Shown here piece by piece: positions 34,079 to 43,067 of a stretch of DNA of 64,000 bases; within the stretch, counting starts at the first letter, position 1; the number at the start of each line of letters is the position of its first letter. Both the position numbers and the translations under genes were made by a program. This stretch comes from DASRWT01 sp963748485. Its GTDB lineage: Bacteria > Methylomirabilota > Methylomirabilia > Rokubacteriales > CSP1-6. The notes under the pieces are model-generated. The model saw nothing but the letters and a program-made list of their open reading frames with translations. It ran no database searches and had not been told where the DNA came from. Where the stretch lies: the NCBI GenBank assembly GCA_963748485.1, contig CAVVJF010000022.1, forward strand, positions 1 to 64,000. Reading direction: 5' to 3'.

Positions 34079-36133
34079 ATGCGGCGCTGGCTGCTCGTCG
34101 TGGTCCTCCTCTCGGCGCTGGGGTCTCCCGGGGACGCCTCGCAGGGCGCCGCCCCGCCGCTGGCCCCGGCCCTCGCCGCCCAACGCGCGGGAGACTACCC
34201 CACCGCCGCGCGGCTCTTCAGCGAGGCCGCCTCGGTGCCGAGCCCCATCCCCGAGTACGCGCTGTATCTGCAGGCCGACGCGCTCTCCCGCATGGGCGAC
34301 CGCGCGGCCGCGGGGGTGGCGGCGCAGGCGGTGGAGCAGGCCGGCGAGGGCCCGCTGCTGCCGGCTGCCCTGCTCCTGGCCGCCCGCGAGGCGACGCGCC
34401 TGGGCGACTACCCCAGCGCCACCGCCTCCTATCGCCGCTTCCTCGACCGCTACCCCGAGCACTGGGATAGCCCGGCCGCCCGCTTCGGGCTCGCCGAAAT
34501 CCTGGAAGCGACAGGACAACGTGAGGATGCCCTGCGGCTCTTCCGCGGCATCTGGCTCACCGCACCCCATTCGTTCGCGGCCTCCACCGCGCGCGACCGC
34601 GAGCGCGCCCTCGCCGACCGAGGCGTGACCGTCCCCCCGCCGACGCCGCGCGAGCGCGTGGATCGCGCGGAGCGTCTCCTCGCGGGCGGTCAGGCCACCC
34701 AGGCCCGCCAGGAGATGGAGGCGCTCGTCGGCGAGGGGATCACGGGCGATCCGCTTCTGCGCGCGCTGCGGGTGATCGCCGAGGGCTGGCGCCGCACCGG
34801 CCGGCCCGACGAGGCGCTCCGCACCGTCGACCGTGCCCTCGCCGTCGCGCCCGTCGAGCGCCGCTCGGCCTGGCTCTACGAGCGCGCGCGGCTGCAGCAG
34901 CCGAAGGGGGCTCAGGCCGCGCTCGTCACGCTCGACCGCCTCGTGCGCGAGCATCCGAAGAGCAGCGAGGCGAGTGATGGCCTGCTGCTCCGGGCGCAGG
35001 TCCTGGAATCGCTCAACCAAGGCGTGGAGGCGGAAGGCGCTTACAACCGGCTCGCCGTCGAGTACGCAGACGACGACGACGCGGGCCGCGCCATCTGGCG
35101 GCTCGGGTGGCTCGCCTGGTTCCGGCGCGACTTCGAAGGAGCCGCCACCCGCTGGGCGCGGCTCAACAACCTGCCGGGCGGCCAGGCCTATCGCGAGAAC
35201 GCCACCTACTGGATCGGCCGTGCCCACGAGGAGCGCGGCGAGCTCGAGCTGGCCACGCGCCAGTGGGCGGAGAGCGTTGGCCATCAGCCCCGCGGCTACT
35301 TCGGCATCCTGGCGACCATGCGACTGACGCGCCGTGGTTTGCCCGTGCCCGCCGCGCGCGACGCGCGGGCGCCGCTGGCACTACCGCAGGACGCCACCGT
35401 GCTGCTTCGCGCCGAGCCGCGCTACGCCAAGGCCGAGACGCTGAGGGCGCTCGGCCTGGGTGCCTGGGCCGACGCGGAGCTGGACGAGATGGCGCGCCGC
35501 TCGGTGGGCGAGGCGCCGCGGCTCTACGCCGTCTCCGCCGCGTTTTCTCAGGATGCGCGCCACCACCTCTCCCTCCGCATCCTCCGCCGCGACTTTCTTC
35601 CGATGGCGCGCGCCGGTTACGCGTGGCTGCCGCGCGCGTTCTGGGAGATGTTCTATCCGCTCGGCTGGCGCGTGGAGGTCGCGGGCGCGGCCCAGCGCGC
35701 CGGGATCGATCCCCTGCTGGTCTCCGCGGTCGTGCGCGAGGAGTCGTCCTACAACCCGCTGGCGCGGTCCCGCGTGGGCGCGCGCGGCCTCATGCAGCTC
35801 ATGCCCGAGACGGCGCGGCCGATGGCGCGGGTGCGCGGGATGGCCTTCCAGGAGGGCGAGCTGCTCGACGATCCCGCCGCGAACATCGAGCTGGGCTCGG
35901 CCTATCTGGGCGGCCTCGTCCGCGACTTCGGCGACGCGCGCCTGGCCGTCGCCGCCTACAACGCCGGCCCCACGCGCGTGCGCGAGTGGTGGACCGCGCG
36001 CAAGTCCGACGACATGGAAGTGTGGGTGGAGCAGATTCCCTACAACGAGACGCGCAACTTCGTCCGCCGCGTCATGGTGGGCTGGGAGGAGTACCGGCGC
36101 CTCTACGCGGACGCCGGCCGCGCGTCGCGCTGA
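34079..36133 (+). CDS. Soluble lytic murein transglycosylase with TPR-like repeats
   Basis: 684 residues. RRWLLVVVLLSALGSPGDAS is the signal peptide. The middle (about 30-440) is a superhelical TPR/U-domain region as in Slt70. The C-terminal SLT domain has the catalytic Glu in VVREESSYNPLARS (about 554), then ARGLMQLMPETA, LGSAYLGGL and AAYNAGP, a full set of Slt motifs. It cleaves peptidoglycan with formation of 1,6-anhydromuropeptides in the periplasm. The stop overlaps the start of the RDD gene (TGATG). Confidence 0.92.
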   Translation: MRRWLLVVVLLSALGSPGDASQGAAPPLAPALAAQRAGDYPTAARLFSEAASVPSPIPEYALYLQADALSRMGDRAAAGVAAQAVEQAGEGPLLPAALLLAAREATRLGDYPSATASYRRFLDRYPEHWDSPAARFGLAEILEATGQREDALRLFRGIWLTAPHSFAASTARDRERALADRGVTVPPPTPRERVDRAERLLAGGQATQARQEMEALVGEGITGDPLLRALRVIAEGWRRTGRPDEALRTVDRALAVAPVERRSAWLYERARLQQPKGAQAALVTLDRLVREHPKSSEASDGLLLRAQVLESLNQGVEAEGAYNRLAVEYADDDDAGRAIWRLGWLAWFRRDFEGAATRWARLNNLPGGQAYRENATYWIGRAHEERGELELATRQWAESVGHQPRGYFGILATMRLTRRGLPVPAARDARAPLALPQDATVLLRAEPRYAKAETLRALGLGAWADAELDEMARRSVGEAPRLYAVSAAFSQDARHHLSLRILRRDFLPMARAGYAWLPRAFWEMFYPLGWRVEVAGAAQRAGIDPLLVSAVVREESSYNPLARSRVGARGLMQLMPETARPMARVRGMAFQEGELLDDPAANIELGSAYLGGLVRDFGDARLAVAAYNAGPTRVREWWTARKSDDMEVWVEQIPYNETRNFVRRVMVGWEEYRRLYADAGRASR

Positions 36134-36567
36134 TGCACACCGCCGGCTACCTGCGTCGCCTCGCCGCGGGCCTGCTGGATACCATCCTCGGTCTCGCCGT
36201 CTGGGCCCTCGCCGCCATGTGGCTGATTCTCGGCATCTGGGCCCTTCGCGGGTTGCCGCACGACACTCGCGGAGTGCTGCTGGTCTACGCGGGCGTGCTG
36301 GGGCTGGCTATCGGCCTCCACCTGATCTACCACGTCGTGCTGATCGGAGGCTGCGGCCAGACGGTAGGCCGCATGGCGTTCGGCATCGCGGTGGTGCGCC
36401 GGGAAGGCGGCGGTGCCCCGGGCTACGGACGCGCGATGCTGCGCTCGGTGGGGAACGCGGTGGTCGTGCTGACGCTCGGCCTGGCCGCCCTCGTCGCCCT
36501 CTTCAACCGCGAGCGCCGCGACGTCGCTGACCTGATGTCAGGGACACGAGTAGTTCGCGTCCGCTGA
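36133..36567 (+). CDS. RDD family membrane protein
   Basis: 144 residues. The family's Arg-Asp-Asp motif is replaced in part: GYLRRLAAGLLDTILGLAVW has the usual R..A..LDT opening. Two hydrophobic spans follow, then GQTVGRMAFGIAVVRREGG, the typical GxTxGK/R-x-x-G-I-x-V segment, and RDVADLMSGTRVV, the standard end. RDD proteins are small inner-membrane proteins of unclear function, some acting as Na+/H+ exchangers. Coupled to the transglycosylase gene through TGATG. Confidence 0.85.
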   Translation: MHTAGYLRRLAAGLLDTILGLAVWALAAMWLILGIWALRGLPHDTRGVLLVYAGVLGLAIGLHLIYHVVLIGGCGQTVGRMAFGIAVVRREGGGAPGYGRAMLRSVGNAVVVLTLGLAALVALFNRERRDVADLMSGTRVVRVR

Positions 36568-36572
36568 CCGTA

Positions 36573-36631
36573 TCCCTCTCCCCTCGATTGCTACCCTTCT
36601 CCCCTCGGGGGAGAGGGTAGGGTGAGGGGTG
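36573..36631. repeat. CCCTCTCCCC palindromic repeat
   Basis: A copy of the dispersed palindrome: CCTTCTCCCCTCGGGGGAGAGG with a flanking CCCTCTCCCC half-copy at 36574 and TAGGGTGAGGGG on the right. It sits directly beside the peptidase remnant and between the RDD and msrP genes. Confidence 0.85.
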
Positions 36632-36633
36632 GT

Positions 36634-36740
36634 CATCCCCGCCTCCTCCAGCGCGGCCAGCCGCTCCTCCACCGTCGGATGCGTGCTGAGCAAGCCCGTA
36701 AGTCCCTCCTTCGGCCGCGGGGTCGTGGCGTTCAGAAGGA
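36634..36740 (-). pseudogene. Remnant of the C-terminus of an M48/HtpX-like metallopeptidase
   Basis: On the minus strand about 33 codons read NATTPRPKEGLTGLLSTHP then TVEERLAALEEAGM. 'GL-x-x-LFSTHP-x-x-EER-x-x-L' is the conserved C-terminal end of HtpX/M48 peptidases. The HExxH catalytic region and the rest are absent: upstream sequence up to msrP has no matching coding sequence. I read it as a decayed 3' end. The palindromic repeat at 36573-36631 follows it immediately, as it does other gene ends here. The rest of the 36568-36877 gap holds nothing else that I can identify. Confidence 0.45.
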
Positions 36741-36877
36741 TTTCCGGAGCCTTTCTTACGCCCAAGGGGTTGATATGGTGGGGCTCGGCGACTACCGCCC
36801 TCGAGGGTCCGGACCCGAGCCTCATTTGACAAACCGGTGACAAGGCCGGCCAAACGGGCGGTAGACTGGGAGCCACC

Positions 36878-37846
<969 letters not shown>

Positions 37847-37859
37847 GCCGCGCGCCGCG

Positions 37860-38489
37860 ATGACGCGCCGGGGCCGGACGGCGCTCAAGGGGGCGGCGTG
37901 GGCGGCGTGCCTGGCCCCGCTGGGATGGCTCGGCTACCGCGCCGCCACCGGTGATCTCACCGCCAACCCCATCAGCTTCATCACCAACCATCTGGGCGAC
38001 TCGACCTTCTGCATCCTGCTCGCCAGCCTCGCGGCGACGCCCCTCCGCATCATCAGTGGGTGGTCCTGGCCCATCGCGCTGCGCCGGCTCCTGGGCCTCT
38101 TCGCGTTCTTCTACGCGTGCCTGCACTTCTCCGTGTGGGTGGTGCTCGACCACTTCTTCGACTGGGGCGCGCTGGGCGCGGACATCGTCAAGCGCCCGTA
38201 CATCACGGTGGGGATGACCGCGCTATTGCTGCTGATCCCGCTCGCCGCCACCTCGACCACCGCCATGGTTAAAGCGCTGGGAGGCCAGGCATGGCGGCGG
38301 CTACACAGCGTCGTCTATCTGGTCGGCATCCTGGCCGCCCTGCACTATCTCTGGCTGGCCAAGAAGGTCAATCCCCAGCCCTACTACTACCTCGCCGTGC
38401 TGATCCTGCTCCTGGGCATCCGGGTGGGGGACTGGGCCCGGCGGCGCCTGGCTTCTCGCGCCCCCACCCGGGCGACGTCCGGGGTCTAG
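37860..38489 (+). CDS. msrQ: Heme-binding membrane subunit MsrQ
   Basis: 209 residues with about six membrane helices of the ferric-reductase-like heme b fold. FYACLHFSVWVVLDHF and LHSVVYLVGILAALHYLW contain the His residues expected to bind heme. LGDSTFCILLASLAATPLR is typical of YedZ/MsrQ. It passes electrons from the quinone pool to MsrP, 13 nt upstream. Its TAG stop lies within CTAG at 38486-38489, the same 4 bp that contain the stop of the convergent mlaC-like gene. Confidence 0.94.
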   Translation: MTRRGRTALKGAAWAACLAPLGWLGYRAATGDLTANPISFITNHLGDSTFCILLASLAATPLRIISGWSWPIALRRLLGLFAFFYACLHFSVWVVLDHFFDWGALGADIVKRPYITVGMTALLLLIPLAATSTTAMVKALGGQAWRRLHSVVYLVGILAALHYLWLAKKVNPQPYYYLAVLILLLGIRVGDWARRRLASRAPTRATSGV

Positions 38490-39118
38490 GCGGGCTCGGC
38501 CGCCGGCGCGGACTCCACTGCCTTCACGCGGAGCTTCCAGATCAGCTCGCCATAGCTCGTGTTGGCCAGGGTCTTGTCGAAGTACTCGCGGTAGCTCGCG
38601 ACGAGGCTGCGCTTGTCCACGAGGATGTCGTCGACCTGCCACTTGCTGCTGCCCGAGGGCACGAGCTGATACTCGAGGAGCACCTGGCCCTGGCGCTCCA
38701 GGGCCACGGTGGCGCGTACGGTGGCCCGGGTCGCGGTGACGGTGGCGCCCGTGTAGGTGATCCGCTTCCCCGTTCGGAGAGTCCGCAGCCAGGCGCGCCC
38801 GGCCATGCCGACGAAGAGGCGGGTGAACTCGTCGCGCTCCTGCGGGGTCCGCGCCACCCAGTGGCGTCCCAGGCTCCGCTTGGCCATCTCGCGCACATCG
38901 AAGAGGAGGTCGGCCACCCGGGTGATGTCGGCGGTGGAAGGCGTCGCGTCGCCGCGGGCCTTCACGGCACGGTCGCCCAGGAGCTCCTCGACGGCCTTCT
39001 GCACCAGCTCCGTGGGCGGCGTGCGCCGGACCTCGAGCACCACCTTGGCGGGCCGGCTCACGGTGAACAGAGGGGTGAAGAGAACCGCGCGGGTCAGAGC
39101 GCCGATGCCTCGACTCAT
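38486..39118 (-). CDS. MlaC/Ttg2D family phospholipid-binding protein
   Basis: 210 residues. PTELVQKAVEELLGDRAVK and LLFDVREMAKRSLGRHWVA followed by RDEFTRLFVGM are the MlaC pattern, with VLLEYQLVPSGSSKWQVDDILVDKRSLVASYREYF as the C-terminal core (NTF2-like fold). MlaC shuttles phospholipid across the periplasm between the outer and inner membranes. The N-terminus (LTRAVLFTPLFTVSRPAKVV) is only a weak signal peptide. The usual mlaDEF partner genes are not adjacent, so it is an orphan or serves a dispersed system. Confidence 0.82.
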   Translation of the reverse strand: MSRGIGALTRAVLFTPLFTVSRPAKVVLEVRRTPPTELVQKAVEELLGDRAVKARGDATPSTADITRVADLLFDVREMAKRSLGRHWVARTPQERDEFTRLFVGMAGRAWLRTLRTGKRITYTGATVTATRATVRATVALERQGQVLLEYQLVPSGSSKWQVDDILVDKRSLVASYREYFDKTLANTSYGELIWKLRVKAVESAPAAEPA

Positions 39119-39596
39119 ATGCAGAGACCTCCCCGGTCAGGATGACTGCGGTTGCCCGCCATCGGCGCCAATCGGCGCCTTGCGTCAAAGGGCCGGGAAA
39201 CGGGTTACCCCGTCACGTCGGCCCATCTGTTCCCTGTCTGGAGTCCCGCCTGTCAGGTGCGGCGTACGACGCTCCTCAAGGGAGCAACACCGGTGCCATG
39301 GGGCAGGGGGGGCCCGGGTGGCCGCTAACCCCGGCAGATCGGAGGGTTGTCGGAGGGGGCAGGAGAGGCCGCCTCGGGGCGGGCCCGCAGGCCCGTCCGG
39401 CCCCCGACGTCACCCCCCGCCTTCTCAACGTGTGCGGAGGCTGACGCTGTGTCCCCTGCGGTGACGCCAGAACGGGGGGTTACGGGGCTTTCCGCTGGGC
39501 CGGGCCTTCGCATATACTCTCCGAACCCCCCGCCCCCGATGGGTCCGGGGGGAACAGTGAGCCACCGCGAACCGTGATCCGAGACGAGAGGCAGAG
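39119..39596. other. 478-nt intergenic region, no gene seen
   Basis: This gap between the divergent mlaC-like gene and the second liv operon has no convincing ORF, tRNA or palindromic repeat of the CCCTCTCCCC family. It holds several GC-rich hairpins: GGGCGGGCCCGCAGGCCCGTCC at about 39378-39400, and CCCCCCG...CGGGGGG at about 39525-39556 just before the livG start. A candidate -10 box TATACT lies at 39513-39518. The length and secondary structure suggest a regulated 5' leader for the liv operon, but no known riboswitch is recognised. Confidence 0.5.
39489..39518 (+). promoter_or_regulatory. Weak candidate promoter for the liv operon
   Basis: TATACT (39513-39518) is a good -10 box. The best -35 at 18-nt spacing is TTTCCG (39489-39494), with only three matches, so an activator or alternative sigma factor may be needed. 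Transcription from here would give a leader of about 70 nt containing the CCCCCC/GGGGGG hairpin before the TTG start at 39597. Confidence 0.3.
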
Positions 39597-40355
39597 TTGC
39601 CGATCCTGAAGGTACGTCAGTTAGGCGTGCACTTCGGGGGCATCGTCGCGCTGGACGACGTGTCCTTCGACATCGAGCCCCGTCAGATCGTAGGGCTCAT
39701 CGGGCCCAACGGCGCCGGCAAGACCACCCTCTTCAACTGCCTGAGCCGTCTCTATGAGCCCTCCAGCGGCACCATCGCGTTCGAGGACCACGATCTCCTG
39801 AAGACCGAGCCCCACGACATCGCGGGGTTGGGTATCGGCCGTACCTTCCAGAATCTCGCCCTCTTCGGCACCATGTCCGTGCTCGACAATGTCATGGTCG
39901 GCGCCCACAGCCAGACGCGCAGTGGCTTCCTGGCCTGCGCGCTGCGGGGGCCCGGCGTGGTGCGGGAAGAGGAGGCCCAGCGGCAGGCGGCGCTCGAGGC
40001 GATTCGCTTCATGAGCCTGGAGGCGGTGGCCCATGTGCCGGCCGCAGGCCTGCCCTTCGCCACGCTCAAGCGGGTGGAAGCGGCCCGCGCCCTGGCGGCC
40101 AAGCCGAAACTGCTCCTCATGGACGAGCCCGCGGGCGGGCTCAACCACGAGGAGGTGGCGACCCTCGGGACCCTCATCCGCACGATCCGCGACCGGCTCG
40201 GCATCACGATCCTGCTGGTCGAGCACCATATGAGCCTGGTCATGGAGGTGTCCGACAAGGTCGTCGTGCTCGACTTCGGCAAGCGTATCGCCGAGGGCAG
40301 TCCCGCCGAGGTGCAGCGCGACCCCGAAGTCATCAAGGCCTACCTGGGAGAGTAG
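39597..40355 (+). CDS. livG: ABC transporter ATP-binding protein LivG (second system)
   Basis: 252 residues. VRQLGVHFGGIVALDDV is the opening, Walker A is GPNGAGKTT, LGIGRTFQNLALFGTMSVLDN the LivG Q-loop region, and Walker B LLLMDEPAGGLNHEE. EHHMSLVMEVSD is the H-loop. The signature motif is degenerate (LPFATLKRVEAARAL rather than LSGGQ), common in LivG. TTG start preceded by GAGAGGCAG. First gene of a complete five-gene liv operon. Confidence 0.93.
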   Translation: MPILKVRQLGVHFGGIVALDDVSFDIEPRQIVGLIGPNGAGKTTLFNCLSRLYEPSSGTIAFEDHDLLKTEPHDIAGLGIGRTFQNLALFGTMSVLDNVMVGAHSQTRSGFLACALRGPGVVREEEAQRQAALEAIRFMSLEAVAHVPAAGLPFATLKRVEAARALAAKPKLLLMDEPAGGLNHEEVATLGTLIRTIRDRLGITILLVEHHMSLVMEVSDKVVVLDFGKRIAEGSPAEVQRDPEVIKAYLGE

Positions 40356-40356
40356 G

Positions 40357-41070
40357 GTGGGCGCCATCCTCGAGGTCGAGAAGCTCGAAGCCTACTACGG
40401 GCGCACCAAGGCGCTGCATGGCGTGAGCTTTGCCATGGAAGAGGGGGGCATCACCACTGTGCTCGGCGCGAACGGCGCCGGCAAGACCACCACGCTGCGC
40501 GCCATCTCCAACATGGTGAGGACGGGCGGCTCCATCCGCTTCGCCGGGCAGCCCATCGACGGCAAGGCGACCGAGCAAATCGTGGGCATGGGCATCGCCC
40601 ACGTGCCGGAGGGCCGCGGCACCTTCGTGGACCTCACGGTGGAGGAAAACCTCCGCATCGGCATGTACGCGCGGCGGGACAAGCGGAACGCCGGCCGTGA
40701 CATGGATCGCGTGCTCGAGCTCTTCCCCATCCTCGGCCAGCGGCGGAAGCAGAACGCGGGCACCCTCTCGGGCGGTGAGCAGCAGATGCTGGCAGTGGCC
40801 CGCGCCCTCATGCTGGGCCCGCGGCTGCTGCTCCTCGACGAGCCGTCGCTGGGCCTGGCGCCCTTGGTGGTACGCGAGATCTTCCGCATCCTGCGCACCA
40901 TCAACCAGGAGTCGCGCGTCAGCATCCTCCTCGTGGAGCAGAACGCCTCGATCGCCCTCGACCTCGCCGATCACGTCTTCCTGCTGGAGACCGGCCGCGT
41001 GGTGCTCGCGGGCACCTCCGACGTCCTCCGGCGCGACGACGCCATCCGCCGCTCTTACCTCGGCTACTGA
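40357..41070 (+). CDS. livF: ABC transporter ATP-binding protein LivF (second system)
   Basis: 237 residues. LEAYYGRTKALHGVSF, Walker A LGANGAGKTT, HVPEGRGTFVDLTVEENL, signature TLSGGEQQMLAVARAL and Walker B LLLLDEPSLGLAP are all present. GTG start one base after the livG stop. Works with LivG as the ATPase pair. Confidence 0.93.
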   Translation: MGAILEVEKLEAYYGRTKALHGVSFAMEEGGITTVLGANGAGKTTTLRAISNMVRTGGSIRFAGQPIDGKATEQIVGMGIAHVPEGRGTFVDLTVEENLRIGMYARRDKRNAGRDMDRVLELFPILGQRRKQNAGTLSGGEQQMLAVARALMLGPRLLLLDEPSLGLAPLVVREIFRILRTINQESRVSILLVEQNASIALDLADHVFLLETGRVVLAGTSDVLRRDDAIRRSYLGY

Positions 41071-41083
41071 AAGGACAGGCTTG

Positions 41084-41161
41084 ATGCTCGACGCGCGCGT
41101 TGCGACGAACCGGTGGGGGGGTCTGGGGGAGGAGCGGCGGTCGCTCCCCCCCAGCGTCTGA
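41084..41161 (+). CDS. Candidate 25-codon leader ORF before livH
   Basis: An ATG at 41084 is preceded by AAAGGACAGG, a fair ribosome binding site. It opens a 25-residue frame (MLDARVATNRWGGLGEERRS then LPPSV) that ends with TGA overlapping the livH ATG (TGATG). livH itself has no ribosome binding site, so translation could arrive by re-initiation from this ORF. A TGGGGGGG/CCCCCCCA hairpin (41114-41121 with 41146-41153) lies inside it. It may be a leader peptide or just an expanded spacer between livF and livH. Confidence 0.4.
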   Translation: MLDARVATNRWGGLGEERRSLPPSV

Positions 41162-42042
41162 TGGACATCTTCATCCAGCAGGTGATGTCGGGGCTGGCTA
41201 CGGGCGGCATCTACGCGAGCCTGGCCCTGGCCCTCGTGATGATCTATCAGGCGACCGACGTGGTGAACTTCGCCCAGGGCGAGATGGCGATGTTCGCGAC
41301 CTACCTCGCGTGGTCCATGCTGAACGCGGGGCTCCCCTATTGGGGCGCCTTTCTCCTCACGCTGGCCATAGCCTTCATCGGCGGCGTGGTGATACAGCGG
41401 GTGATTATACGGCCGGTGGAGAACAAGCCCATCCTCACCATCGTGATCGTCACCTTGGGCCTCCTCGTCATCTGCAACAGCCTGGCGGGCTGGATCTGGA
41501 CCTATCTGCAGAAGCCTTTCCCGAGCCCGTTCCCCCGCGAGCCCCTGCGGCTGGGCACGGTGGTGTTCGGCGCGCACGACATCGGCGAGATCGCCGTCAC
41601 CCTCGTGATGCTGGCTCTCCTCTTCGTGTTCTTCCGCTTCACCCCGCTGGGGCTGGCGATGCGCGCGGCCGCGCAGAACCCGGTCTCGAGCCGGCTCGCG
41701 GGGATCCGCGTGAGCTGGATGCTCGCGCTGGGCTGGGGGCTCGCCGCCACCTTCGGCGCGGTGGCCGGCCTCATGGTCGCGCCGATCCTCACGCTAGACC
41801 CCAACATGATGGGCGGCATCCAGATCTACGCGTTCGCGGCGGCCACGCTGGGTGGCTTCACGAGCCCCCTGGGCGCGGTGGTGGGCGGCTTCCTGGTGGG
41901 CATCGTGGAGAACCTGGTGGGCACCTACGTGTCCTTCATCGGCACCGAGCTGAAGCTGACGGTGGCCCTGGCCATGATCATCGTGGTGCTGCTGGTGAAG
42001 CCGAGCGGGCTCTTCGGCCGCACGACCGTGCGTCGCGTCTAG
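41161..42042 (+). CDS. livH: ABC transporter permease LivH (second system)
   Basis: 293 residues, about eight membrane spans. VMSGLATGGIYASLALALVMI and VVNFAQGEMAMFATYLAW are the LivH N-terminal signatures, AATLGGFTSPLGAVVGGFLVG the C-terminal loop, and KPSGLFGRTTVRRV the usual end. ATG at 41161 is chosen over a GTG/ATG further upstream because the family sequence begins there. See the leader ORF for how translation may start. Confidence 0.93.
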   Translation: MDIFIQQVMSGLATGGIYASLALALVMIYQATDVVNFAQGEMAMFATYLAWSMLNAGLPYWGAFLLTLAIAFIGGVVIQRVIIRPVENKPILTIVIVTLGLLVICNSLAGWIWTYLQKPFPSPFPREPLRLGTVVFGAHDIGEIAVTLVMLALLFVFFRFTPLGLAMRAAAQNPVSSRLAGIRVSWMLALGWGLAATFGAVAGLMVAPILTLDPNMMGGIQIYAFAAATLGGFTSPLGAVVGGFLVGIVENLVGTYVSFIGTELKLTVALAMIIVVLLVKPSGLFGRTTVRRV

Positions 42043-42044
42043 CC

Positions 42045-43046
42045 ATGCGTCGCCACGCGGGTCTCACCCTGGCCGTCGTGGTGATCGCGGTGGCGTTCTC
42101 GCTGCCGCTCTTCATGAGCGGCTTCCGCCTCTTCCAGTTCACCCAGGTGTGCATCTACGCCATCGCCCTGATGGGCCTCAACCTCCTCACCGGATACAAT
42201 GGCCAGTTCTCGCTGGGCCACGGCGCCTTCTACGCGATCGGCGCCTACATCTCCGCGATCATGATGGACCGGTGGGCCATTGGCTACGGCTGGACGATTC
42301 CCGTGGCCGGGCTGCTCTGCCTGATCGTCGGGTTCCTGTTCGGGCGGCCCGCCTTGCGCCTCGAGGGGCTCTACTTGGCGCTCGCCACCTTCTCCCTCGC
42401 CCTCGCGGTGCCGCAGATCCTCAAGTACTTCGAGCACTGGACGGGGGGCTCCCAGGGGATCGTGCTCAGCAAGCCGAAGGCCCCGTGGGGGCTCAAGATC
42501 ACCGAGGACCAGTGGCTCTACTGGGTCACCCTCGCCATCACCGTGGTCATGTTCTTACTCGCCGCCAACCTCGTGCGGAGCCGCATCGGCCGCGCCATGG
42601 TGGCGATCCGCGACAATCACATCGCGGCGGAGGCCATGGGGGTGGACAGCGCCCTCGTCAAGTCGGTCACCTTCGGGGTGAGCGCGGCCTACACGGGCGT
42701 CGCGGGGGCACTGTCCGCGGTGGCCATCGCCTACGTCGCGCCCGACTCCTTCAACGTGTTCCTGTCCATCACGTTCTTGATCGGCATCGTCATCGGCGGT
42801 CTGGGCTCCATCTGGGGCAACGTGCTGGGGGCGCTGTTCATCCAGTTCGTTCCCAACTGGGCGCAGGACATTTCCAAGGCCGCTCCCTGGGCCATTTTCG
42901 GTATCTTTCTCATCGGGTTCATGTACGTCATGCCCTACGGGATCGCCGGGGCCCTCAAGCTCCTGTGGATCCGGGCGGCCCGGCCGCGAGTTTCAGGGCA
43001 AGGAGGTGAAGCAGTCTCCCCGCAGGTGCCGTCTCCCTCAGGCTAA
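42045..43046 (+). CDS. livM: ABC transporter permease LivM (second system)
   Basis: 333 residues. QVCIYAIALMGLNLLTGYNGQ and SLGHGAFYAIGAYISAI are LivM hallmarks; GGSQGIVLSKPKAPWGL is the periplasmic loop, and GIVIGGLGSIWGNVLGALF the C-terminal conserved part. ATG at 42045 is 2 nt after the livH stop. It ends 21 nt before the livK start with a strong ribosome binding site between. Confidence 0.93.
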   Translation: MRRHAGLTLAVVVIAVAFSLPLFMSGFRLFQFTQVCIYAIALMGLNLLTGYNGQFSLGHGAFYAIGAYISAIMMDRWAIGYGWTIPVAGLLCLIVGFLFGRPALRLEGLYLALATFSLALAVPQILKYFEHWTGGSQGIVLSKPKAPWGLKITEDQWLYWVTLAITVVMFLLAANLVRSRIGRAMVAIRDNHIAAEAMGVDSALVKSVTFGVSAAYTGVAGALSAVAIAYVAPDSFNVFLSITFLIGIVIGGLGSIWGNVLGALFIQFVPNWAQDISKAAPWAIFGIFLIGFMYVMPYGIAGALKLLWIRAARPRVSGQGGEAVSPQVPSPSG

Positions 43047-43067
43047 ACCAACACCAAGGAGGACAAC

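Noticed and set aside
39119..39596. Riboswitch or tRNA in the long intergenic gap
   Set aside because: No match to a known riboswitch core or tRNA cloverleaf could be made; only unspecific GC-rich hairpins are seen.
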